DNA of 43,780 nt from Polyangiaceae bacterium (GTDB taxonomy: Bacteria > Myxococcota_A > Polyangia > Polyangiales > Polyangiaceae), in contig JAPYTK010000019.1 in assembly GCA_029941785.1 (NCBI GenBank), positions 1-43,780 on the forward strand, read 5' to 3'. The notes under the pieces are model-generated. The model made no database searches. It saw nothing but the letters and a program-made list of their open reading frames with translations, and had not been told where the DNA came from. A program made the translations under genes and the position numbers. Of the stretch, positions 17,584 to 24,884 are shown piece after piece; the stretch's first letter is position 1, and every line of letters starts with the position of its first letter.

Positions 17584-19782
17584 TTAGTGTCGGCCGCCGA
17601 TGCTCAGCTTCATGTCCCGGCGTCCGCTGACCCAGAACTCGAAGAACAAGCGCGTCACGACCACGCCGGTGAACAAGCTCGTCACCATGCCGATGATCAA
17701 GGTCACCGCGAAACCCTTGATGGGTCCGGTACCGTATTGGGCCAAAATCAGACCCGAGATGAGGGTCGTCGCGTGTCCATCGATGATGGCGCTGAAGGCC
17801 TTGTCGTAGCCGGTCGTCACCGCCGCGCGGGCGCTCTTGCCATTGCGGAGCTCTTCTCGAATACGCTCGTTGATGAGGACGTTGGCGTCGACCGCGACAC
17901 CGACCGTCAGAGCCAGACCCGCGATCCCCGGCAACGTCATCGAGGCGCTGAACATGCTCAGCACGGTGATTTGCAGGACCAAGTTGAACATGACCGCGAT
18001 GTCGGCGATGAACCCGGCCCGCCGGTAGTACAGCAAGATCAAAACCAGAACGAAGAGACCCGCAAAGCCCGCGGCCTTGGCCCCTTGCGCGATGGAGTCC
18101 GCACCGAGCGAGGCACCGATGCGCTGCTCGTTGGTGGGGGAAATGGGCGCTGGCAGAGCACCGGAGCGAAGGACCAACTCGAGCTTCTTGGCGTCCTGTA
18201 GCTGTTGCTCGACGCCTCCGGCCCCCATCGTGATGCGGGCGTTGCCTCCGGGGATCTTGCCCTCGATGACCGGCGCGCTCTCGACCCGTTCGTCCAAGAT
18301 GATCGCGAATCGTCGCTTGATGTTGTCGCCCGTGATCTTCTCGAAGAGTTCGGCGCCTTGGGGGCCGAGCTGCATGTTCACCTGCCAACCGCCGAGACCC
18401 GAATCGCTCTGTTGGGACACGGCTTGCGCGTCGCGCACCATGTCACCCGTCAATTCGGCTTTGCTCTTGAGGTAATAGGTGCGCCAGCCACTCTGAACCC
18501 AACCACCCGTCTTCTCGTTCTCGCCGAAGATCTTCCCGAAGCCGATCTCGTGATCTTCGTCGACGGTGAGGGTCGCGACCCAAGCCTTTATTCGCTTGAG
18601 CGCTTCTTCCATCGTCTCGGTACTGATCTTCTCGAGTCGACCGTAGTAGTTGGCCTTCGAGCCCTTCTTGCCGATGGGCGCGTTCTCGAGCGAAAAGCTC
18701 AAGCCTTTGGGCAGCTGCTGATTCTGACCCTCGGCGATGGGCTTGAAGAAGTCGACCTCGTCGTCGAGCATCTTGAACTCGAGGCGCGCGGTCTGACTGA
18801 TGATGTCCCGGATATGTTGGAAGGCCTTGTCGTCCTGGCCCGGGATCTCGACAATGATGTCTTCGTCCCGCGAGCTGACCGACGCTTCCTTGACGCCCAT
18901 GCCGTCGATGCGCCGTAGGATCGTCTCCTTGGCTTGGCTGACGGCCTTCTCGCGCGTTTCGACTTCGACGTCGTTGCGAATTTGGAAGGTGAAGGTCCTG
19001 CCGTCCTTGTCGGGAACGACGCGCAATTCGCGGAGATAGTTCCCGAGAAATTTCTCGTTGATGACTTTCTTGGCGTCCTCGACCTTGTTGAAGCTGACGA
19101 TGACAACGTCGACCTTCGCGCGAGGCTTGCTCAGCGTCATGTGCTGCTTGAGCTCGGCCATCTCGTCCACCGTCGCCGTGTCGCCCTCGGCGAGGCCCAG
19201 CGCCTTGGTGAACTTGGAGCGCATGTCGTCGTAGTAACGGTCCCGCTTGTCCTTGATCGCCTCCTGGACGTCGACCGTGTAGACGAGCCGCAAGCCACCC
19301 TTGAGGTCGAGCCCGCGGACCAGACGAAACGGCACCTGCGCGAGAACGAATTTCTTGAAACCGGAGTTGCCCTTCTCGGCGGCCTCGATGTTCTGTTCGC
19401 GCACCTCAGCGGGGAGCTTGGCGATGGCTCGTGGACAGCTCGAGGCGAGCTGATCATCGGAGATCTTGTCCGAGCATGTGATCTCGTCGTGGTAGGTCGG
19501 GAACACCGAGATCGCGGAGCCAATGGCGAGATAGACCACCAAGCCGACGCGCACCCGCCAGGGCGAGTTCATCACCGGAAGCGCCGAAATCAGCGCCCAG
19601 ATGACCATCGGACCGAAAAGGAACACCGTCCAAGCCGTCTCGCTCTGCGCGGCGGCCGCGGAGATCCCGGCCACGATGGCCGCGCTACCAAACGCCGCGC
19701 GCTTGGGGCGCTTGATCCACGCGGCGAGGACGCTCACTACGGCGATGGCCGCAAATGCGTATGTAAGAAAGTTGAAAACCAC
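17584..19782 (-). CDS. secD: Protein translocase subunit SecD
   Basis: 732 residues, longer than E. coli SecD (615). There are several hydrophobic segments before the family motif GLDLKGGLRLVYTVD. A long periplasmic part contains GMGVKEASVSSRDEDIIVEIPG and RFAIILDERVESAPVIEG. The C-terminal membrane half has LYYRRAGFIADIAVMFNLVL, GVAVDANVLINERIREEL and GTGPIKGFAVTLIIG. The start codon is GTG at 19782; AGG just upstream overlaps the yajC stop, so translation is probably coupled. The N-terminus has several helices instead of one, giving a larger N-terminal membrane region than the E. coli protein. Confidence 0.96.
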   Translation of the reverse strand: MVFNFLTYAFAAIAVVSVLAAWIKRPKRAAFGSAAIVAGISAAAAQSETAWTVFLFGPMVIWALISALPVMNSPWRVRVGLVVYLAIGSAISVFPTYHDEITCSDKISDDQLASSCPRAIAKLPAEVREQNIEAAEKGNSGFKKFVLAQVPFRLVRGLDLKGGLRLVYTVDVQEAIKDKRDRYYDDMRSKFTKALGLAEGDTATVDEMAELKQHMTLSKPRAKVDVVIVSFNKVEDAKKVINEKFLGNYLRELRVVPDKDGRTFTFQIRNDVEVETREKAVSQAKETILRRIDGMGVKEASVSSRDEDIIVEIPGQDDKAFQHIRDIISQTARLEFKMLDDEVDFFKPIAEGQNQQLPKGLSFSLENAPIGKKGSKANYYGRLEKISTETMEEALKRIKAWVATLTVDEDHEIGFGKIFGENEKTGGWVQSGWRTYYLKSKAELTGDMVRDAQAVSQQSDSGLGGWQVNMQLGPQGAELFEKITGDNIKRRFAIILDERVESAPVIEGKIPGGNARITMGAGGVEQQLQDAKKLELVLRSGALPAPISPTNEQRIGASLGADSIAQGAKAAGFAGLFVLVLILLYYRRAGFIADIAVMFNLVLQITVLSMFSASMTLPGIAGLALTVGVAVDANVLINERIREELRNGKSARAAVTTGYDKAFSAIIDGHATTLISGLILAQYGTGPIKGFAVTLIIGMVTSLFTGVVVTRLFFEFWVSGRRDMKLSIGGRH

Positions 19783-19791
19783 CGGTCTGAC

Positions 19792-20250
19792 CTACTTTTT
19801 CTTCCCGCTCTTGGACGCGCTGTCGTCCTTCTTTGCGGTGCTGATGTTGTCGCTGCTCTCGAGGCCCTCGACGGCGACCTTGAGCATCGTGACGTTCACG
19901 CCCGGGGCGATCTCCGCTCGCACGGTGCGATCCCCGACCTCGAGCAACTTGCCGATGATCCCAGAACGGGTGACGACGCGATCGCCCTTCTTGAGGCCGG
20001 ATTCGAGCACCTTTCGCTTGTTCTTTTCGCTGCGGCTCATAAAGAACAAGAAGCCGAACAGGATGACGATCGGCAAGATCATCGTCATCGAGCCCAGCGC
20101 TCCCGGCACGCCAGGCGGCGAGCCTTCCTCGGATGCGACCGTGCCCGTGTTCCCGCTCGCGGGAGAGGCGGCTGGAGGCGGGGCTTGAGCAGCGGGAGCA
20201 CCCGCGTTCCGGCCGGGCGCCGCTGCTGGCTGTAACGACATGATATGCAA
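19792..20250 (-). CDS. yajC: Preprotein translocase accessory subunit YajC
   Basis: 152 residues if started at the TTG at 20250, or 149 from the ATG at 20241. A Pro/Ala/Gly-rich N-terminal stretch precedes one membrane helix (MILPIVILFGFLFFMSRSEK), then the YajC core LKKGDRVVTRSGIIGKLLEV and a Ser/Lys tail. YajC binds SecDF at the inner membrane. The N-terminal extension before the helix is longer than in E. coli YajC. First gene of yajC-secD-secF. Confidence 0.93.
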   Translation of the reverse strand: MHIMSLQPAAAPGRNAGAPAAQAPPPAASPASGNTGTVASEEGSPPGVPGALGSMTMILPIVILFGFLFFMSRSEKNKRKVLESGLKKGDRVVTRSGIIGKLLEVGDRTVRAEIAPGVNVTMLKVAVEGLESSDNISTAKKDDSASKSGKKK

Positions 20251-20257
20251 GAAGTAA

Positions 20258-20261
20258 CCTC
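20258..20261 (-). promoter_or_regulatory. Ribosome binding site supporting a TTG start for yajC
   Basis: GAGG on the minus strand lies 7 bases before TTG (20250) and 16 bases before the ATG at 20241. The spacing favours the TTG start. Confidence 0.5.
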
Positions 20262-20403
20262 GAGATTGGAATCACCTGCCGGGGACCTGAGCGCGACCTC
20301 TCGGCGCACCACGCCCTACAGGTGGGCGGCTGTGCATAGTCCCAATCGGTTCAGCGAGCAAGCCGCGGCTGCTTCGGGCGGACCGGACCAATTGGCGAGG
20401 CCC

Positions 20404-21078
20404 TCACCTCGCCCCGCGACCCCGGCTCTGGGCTCGGCGCTCCTCGGCGATGCGCCGTTTGCTCGCCGCCCATTGGCAAATCGGACAGCTCGTCAGATCA
20501 TGCCCCCGCGCCGGGCAATGACCACGGCCGAAATAGATGATCTGTAGGTGAACCTTTGACCAGGTGTCTTCGGGAAAGAGCTTCTTGAGATCGGCCTCGG
20601 TCTTGTCGACGTTCTTGCCGGTGGACAAGCCCCAACGCGCCGCCAAGCGGTGAATATGCGTGTCCACGGGAAAGGCCGGCACGCCGAAAGCCTGGCTCAT
20701 GACGACGCTCGCGGTCTTGTGCCCCACCCCGGGGAGTTTCTCCAATTCGCTGAGGCTCGCGGGCACCTCGCCTCCGTGCTGGGTCGCGAGCACTTCGGAG
20801 AGACGGCGGATGTTCTTGGCTTTGGTCGGGGCGAGTCCGCACGTTCGGATCTCGGCGAGAATGTTCTCCACGGAGATCTCGGCCATCGCTTCGGGGGTCC
20901 GCGCGAGGGCAAACAAGCCCGGCGTCACGAGGTTCACCCGCACGTCGGTCGTCTGCGCGCTGAGCAAGACAGCCACGAGCAAGGTGTACGGGCTGTCGTG
21001 ATCGAGCGGGATCGGTGGCGCGGGGTACAATTCGTCCAGGATGGTCGCGACGCGCTTCGCCTTGTCTGCTCGGGTCAT
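20404..21078 (-). CDS. nth: Endonuclease III-type DNA glycosylase with altered Fe-S cysteines
   Basis: 224 residues from the ATG at 21078; the frame is open further upstream but the family starts here. The helix-hairpin-helix reads LEKLPGVGHKTA with catalytic Lys121, and VDTHIHR supplies Asp139. Both catalytic residues of the bifunctional glycosylase/AP lyase are present, so removal of oxidised pyrimidines is expected. The C-terminal cluster loop is unusual: cysteines are at 188, 198 and 201 only (HCPARGHDLTSCPIC). The canonical Cx6Cx2Cx5C set is not complete, so a normal 4Fe-4S cluster is doubtful. Transcribed away from the tRNA gene and upstream of yajC, 153 bases away. Confidence 0.94.
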   Translation of the reverse strand: MTRADKAKRVATILDELYPAPPIPLDHDSPYTLLVAVLLSAQTTDVRVNLVTPGLFALARTPEAMAEISVENILAEIRTCGLAPTKAKNIRRLSEVLATQHGGEVPASLSELEKLPGVGHKTASVVMSQAFGVPAFPVDTHIHRLAARWGLSTGKNVDKTEADLKKLFPEDTWSKVHLQIIYFGRGHCPARGHDLTSCPICQWAASKRRIAEERRAQSRGRGAR

Positions 21079-21108
21079 TTTAGCTCTTGCCGTATCGTTT
21101 TTGCAGTG

Positions 21109-21137
21109 TTGACTCGCCGCACGGGCGTTGCTACCCG
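21109..21137 (+). promoter_or_regulatory. Probable promoter of the tRNA-Val gene
   Basis: TTGACT (21109-21114), a 17-base spacer, then TACCCG (21132-21137) in the divergent gap between nth and the tRNA. The predicted start near 21144 leaves about 27 bases of 5' leader before the mature tRNA. The -35 box is good and the -10 box weak. Confidence 0.4.
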
Positions 21138-21170
21138 CAAAGACCTTGTTAGAAGCCAAGCTTCAAACCC

Positions 21171-21242
<72 letters not shown>

Positions 21243-21348
21243 CAAAATCTGTCGCCCTTCATTCCTTGCATAACGAACGACCGCTTGCTCTCAAAGACGA
21301 CAACTCTTTGATCCGACCGATGGTGATGCGTTCTTATTGCGTGAAACA

Positions 21349-23403
21349 ATGACCGGCTCGGCCGAAAGCCCTGCCTTCCAGGAGGCAGGCGCACGTCAGA
21401 CCGTGCGTGAGCTACTCGGGGACCGTGCGAAAGATCGGCGGATCATCGGTGCGCGCATCGATGGCGTGGTCTTCGACATGCACACCGAAGTACAGGACAT
21501 GCCGGCAGACGAGCTCGATCTCGTCCGCGTCGACGATGCGGACGGAATCGCGATGATCCGCCACTCGAGCGCGCACATCATGGCCGACGCCGTGCAGCAA
21601 CTGTTCCCCGGCACGAAGGTCACCATCGGCCCCTCAACGGCCCACGGCTTTTACTACGATTTCGACAAGCGAGACGGCGCCTTCACCGACGCGGATCTCG
21701 AGACTATCGAAAAGCGGATGAAGGACATCATCGCGGGCAAGCACAGCTTCCGCCGCGATATCGTCACCCGCGAGGAAGCCCTGGCCCTGTTCGACACGAT
21801 GGGCGAGAGCTACAAACGCGAGATCATCGACGGCATTCCCGAAGGTGAAGCACTGTCGCTGTATCGCCACGGCGCGCCGGATTCTGAGTGGGTCGACTTG
21901 TGCGCTGGGCCGCACGTACCCAACACGCAGTACCTCCGCGCCTTCAAGCTCGTCAGCGTGGCCGGAGCCTACTGGCGGGGTGACGAGACGAACCCGATGC
22001 TGCAGCGGATCTACGGCACGGCCTTTGGCTCTCCGGGCGAGCTACGGGAGCACCTCCGCCTGATCGAGGAAGCGAAAAAGCGGGACCACCGCAAGCTCGG
22101 CAAAGAGCTCGAGCTGTTCATGTTTCACGACTACGCGCCGGCCATGCCCTTCTTCTTGCCCCGCGGTGCCTTTGTGTACACGGGCCTGGTCAACTACATG
22201 CGAAGCTTGTACCAGCGCCACGGCTACGACGAGGTGCTCACGCCGCAGATCTTCGACAAGAAGCTCTTCGAAACGAGCGGCCATCTCCCGAGCTACCGGG
22301 AAAATATGTACTTGCCGGTGACCGCCGACCAGCTCGACGCGCAGCAGGCCAAGCAGCAAGCCAACAGCCCGAGCGAAGACGGCGACCTCGACGAGCATGC
22401 CGGCTGCGCGCATCACACGCATGCGGGCGGCCTCGATCTCGAACGCCTGGTGGCCAAACCGATGAACTGCCCGTCTCACTGCCTGATCTTCAAGCATCGC
22501 CGACGCAGTTACCGCGAGCTACCGTGGCGCATCGCCGATTTCTGCCGACTTCATCGCTACGAGCGGGGCGGTGTGGTGCACGGACTTGCCCGCGTCCGTA
22601 GTTTCGTCCAGGACGACGCGCATATCTTCTGTACGCCCGATCAGATGCAAGAGGAGATCAGCCGCTTCATCACCCTGCTTTACGAGGTCTATCACGCGTT
22701 CGCCTTCGCGAAGATCGACGTCAAGCTCGCCACCCGACCCCAGAAGCGCATCGGCACCGACGCGCAATGGGACAAGGCCGAGCAAGCCCTCGAAGAGGCA
22801 CTCAAGCGCGCCGAACTTCCCTACGAGATCTTGCCCGAAGAGGGCGCGTTTTACGGACCGAAGCTCGAGTTTCACATCGAGGACGCGCTGAAGCGAAGCT
22901 GGCAACTCGGTACGATCCAGGTCGACTATGCTCTGCCCGATCGCTTCGACCTGAATTACATCGGTAGCGACGGCGCAGGCCACCGGCCGGTCATGCTTCA
23001 CCGGGCCATCTTGGGCTCCATCGAGCGCTTCATGTCGGTGTTCATCGAGCATACCGGCGGAGCTTTCCCCGTGTGGCTCGCGCCCGAACAAGCAACCGTC
23101 GTGACCGTAAGCGAGAAGCACGCCGACTATGCCCAGAGCGTGGTCGACGAACTCAGCTCACAGGGTTTGCGCGTCAAGGCAAACCTCGCCGCCGACAAGC
23201 TCGGCGCCAAAATCCGAATCGCGCGATTGGCCCGTGTGCCGTACATCCTTGTCGTTGGTGACAAAGAAGTCGAAAATGGCAGCGTGTCCCCTCGTAGTCG
23301 CGATTTGAACAAAAACATTGAAGCAATGACCGTTGGGGCCTTTGCCGATAAACTAGTCGCGGAGGCGAAACCACCGCGACTCGAAAACTCCAGAGAGTTG
23401 TAA
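21349..23403 (+). CDS. thrS: Threonyl-tRNA synthetase
   Basis: 684 residues from the ATG at 21349; a TTG four codons upstream is an alternative. An N-terminal TGS domain is at about 17-62. The editing domain has H72, H76, C185 and H189 (HSSAH; LCAGPH). The class II catalytic core contains PMNCPSHC with Zn ligand C374, H425, and the motif 3 region near GAGHRPVMLHRAILGSIERF. The C-terminal anticodon-binding domain follows. All catalytic and editing residues are present, so it charges tRNA-Thr and hydrolyses Ser-tRNA-Thr. An insertion of about 38 residues, acidic and His-rich (about 328-366), sits just before the MNCP motif. It is followed after 19 bases by infC, the common order. Confidence 0.97.
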   Translation: MTGSAESPAFQEAGARQTVRELLGDRAKDRRIIGARIDGVVFDMHTEVQDMPADELDLVRVDDADGIAMIRHSSAHIMADAVQQLFPGTKVTIGPSTAHGFYYDFDKRDGAFTDADLETIEKRMKDIIAGKHSFRRDIVTREEALALFDTMGESYKREIIDGIPEGEALSLYRHGAPDSEWVDLCAGPHVPNTQYLRAFKLVSVAGAYWRGDETNPMLQRIYGTAFGSPGELREHLRLIEEAKKRDHRKLGKELELFMFHDYAPAMPFFLPRGAFVYTGLVNYMRSLYQRHGYDEVLTPQIFDKKLFETSGHLPSYRENMYLPVTADQLDAQQAKQQANSPSEDGDLDEHAGCAHHTHAGGLDLERLVAKPMNCPSHCLIFKHRRRSYRELPWRIADFCRLHRYERGGVVHGLARVRSFVQDDAHIFCTPDQMQEEISRFITLLYEVYHAFAFAKIDVKLATRPQKRIGTDAQWDKAEQALEEALKRAELPYEILPEEGAFYGPKLEFHIEDALKRSWQLGTIQVDYALPDRFDLNYIGSDGAGHRPVMLHRAILGSIERFMSVFIEHTGGAFPVWLAPEQATVVTVSEKHADYAQSVVDELSSQGLRVKANLAADKLGAKIRIARLARVPYILVVGDKEVENGSVSPRSRDLNKNIEAMTVGAFADKLVAEAKPPRLENSREL

Positions 23404-23422
23404 GAGGAAGCTAGACACAAAG

Positions 23423-24112
23423 ATGGCAGGTAGACGATTCGACAAGCGCCGGCGCGAGCCGCAACAACGAGTGAACCACCGTATTCGCGTACCCGAGATC
23501 CGGGTGGTCGATGCCAACGGTGACGTGATGGGCGTGATGAACACCAGGGAAGCGCTGCGCCACGCCCAGAGCCAAGGGCTGGACCTCGTCGAGATCAACC
23601 CGAAGGCCAACCCGCCTGTTTGCAAGATCCTCGATTACGGCAAGTACAAGTACGACGAGGCTCGGCGAAAGCGGGAGAGCAAACGCAAGCAGAGCGTGGT
23701 CGAGATCAAAGAGATCAAGATGCGCCCCAAGACGGACGACCACGATCTCGACTTCAAGGCCCGCGCGGCCCGACGGTTTCTCGAAGCGGGGAACAAGGTC
23801 AAGTTCACCTGTCGCTTCCGTGGTCGCGAGATCACCCACCCCGAGCGAGCACGGATGCAGCTCGAGTGGATCGCGAGTCAGTGCGAAGATATTTGCAACC
23901 TCGAAGCACGGGCGCAGATGGAGGGTCGCACGATGACCATGATGGTGTCGCCCAAGCCGGCGATCCTCCAGGCCTTGGCCGAGCGACGTCAGCAAATGGA
24001 AGAAGAGCGCAAAATTGCCGAGGCGGCCAAACACGCCAGCAAGGCGCGAAGCTCCTCCCCCGGCGATAAAGATGGAGAGTCTGCCGAAGCCGCCGCGACC
24101 AACGAGGCGTGA
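23423..24112 (+). CDS. infC: Translation initiation factor IF-3
   Basis: 229 residues. The N-terminal domain contains RVNHRIRVPEIRVVDANGD and LDLVEINPKANPPVCKILDYGKY. The linker and C-terminal domain contain KEIKMRPKTDDHD, FLEAGNKVKFTCRFRGREITH and MMVSPKP. A charged, Ala-rich tail of about 45 residues extends past the usual IF-3 end (about 180 residues). It starts with ATG here, unlike the AUU used for autoregulation in E. coli. A GAGG is visible only about 15 bases upstream. IF-3 keeps 30S subunits free and checks start codons. rpmI and rplT, its usual downstream partners, are absent. Confidence 0.97.
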   Translation: MAGRRFDKRRREPQQRVNHRIRVPEIRVVDANGDVMGVMNTREALRHAQSQGLDLVEINPKANPPVCKILDYGKYKYDEARRKRESKRKQSVVEIKEIKMRPKTDDHDLDFKARAARRFLEAGNKVKFTCRFRGREITHPERARMQLEWIASQCEDICNLEARAQMEGRTMTMMVSPKPAILQALAERRQQMEEERKIAEAAKHASKARSSSPGDKDGESAEAAATNEA

Positions 24113-24884
24113 GCCGCAAACCCGGGGGTCTGGGCTTGTCAAACGAGGGCTTGTCAAACGAGGGCTTGTCGTCCTCCTCGGGGCGCTCCCCTTCGTGGGG
24201 CTAGCTCAACAGGCGCGAAGTGCCGCGGACGCCTTTTCGGGCGCGGCGGTCCTGCATGCTATCGAGCTCGGGCGAAGCTTGTCCGCGCTGCAAGCGGAGG
24301 CACGCCCACCTTCGCTACCGCCGAGCAAGAACGCAGAGCGCATCGCGCGTTTGAGCGGACGCGACCTGCAGCCCGCTGCACCAGCAAACGCCGATCCGAA
24401 AGCAGCGAAGCGTGCAGCGAAGGCCCCGCAGCTCGCAACACACAGCGACGAGCCGCCCTCGCGGAAAGCCCCCAAACCCGTCGGCGTACTCATCCGCCGC
24501 GCTCGCGTTCTCGCCGCCGCCAACGCGGGGATCCGACCGAGCGGTGTGCCGGTTCCCTCCACGAGCTACCGCCCGGCGGGGCTCGCCTTGGTTGGCGTGT
24601 CAGCCATAGGCGTCGGTCTCCGGGACGGCGACGTACTGACCCGCGCCGGTGGAACGCCCGCCCGATCCGATGGCGCGGTCGTCGCTGCGGTGACGGTGGC
24701 TCTGCGGCGGGGCTCCCCAGCGATCACCGCCGACGTGTGGCGCGGACCGAGGCGCCTCATCGTGACCGTCCAACTGCCCAAGCTCGCTGAGAAGAAGGTC
24801 CGTCAAAGCGCGCCGCTGAAAACCAAGGCCGCCCCGATGCCGGCTGCGATGAGCAAGACCAGCACGACCTTGACCGCGCCTTGA
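24072..24884 (+). CDS. Membrane-anchored or secreted PDZ-domain protein
   Basis: 270 residues from the ATG at 24072, which overlaps the end of infC by 41 bases in another frame; no better start was found. A hydrophobic segment (GLVVLLGALPFVGLAQQ, about 32-48) suggests a signal peptide or anchor. An Ala/Lys/Pro-rich linker follows. A PDZ-like domain lies at about 178-244 (AIGVGLRDGDVLTRAGGTPA ... VVAAVTVALRRGSPAITADVWRG), most like the PDZ of type II secretion GspC or HtrA proteins. No protease domain is seen. The 3' end overlaps the convergent kinase gene by 82 bases. Function unknown; export is inferred. Confidence 0.7.
   Translation: MESLPKPPRPTRREPQTRGSGLVKRGLVKRGLVVLLGALPFVGLAQQARSAADAFSGAAVLHAIELGRSLSALQAEARPPSLPPSKNAERIARLSGRDLQPAAPANADPKAAKRAAKAPQLATHSDEPPSRKAPKPVGVLIRRARVLAAANAGIRPSGVPVPSTSYRPAGLALVGVSAIGVGLRDGDVLTRAGGTPARSDGAVVAAVTVALRRGSPAITADVWRGPRRLIVTVQLPKLAEKKVRQSAPLKTKAAPMPAAMSKTSTTLTAP
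24132..24170. repeat. 15-bp direct repeats at the start of the PDZ gene's hydrophobic segment
   Basis: gggcttgtcaaacga occurs twice in tandem, followed by a partial third copy (gggcttgtc). It encodes repeated Gly-Leu-Val-Lys-Arg just before the hydrophobic core. The unit is a multiple of three, so copy changes keep frame and alter the basic n-region. Confidence 0.8.

Noticed and set aside
21243-21348. T-box or other tRNA-sensing leader upstream of thrS
   Set aside because: Only about 106 bases lie between the tRNA and thrS, no T-box core sequence or terminator hairpin is visible, and such leaders are not expected in this group.
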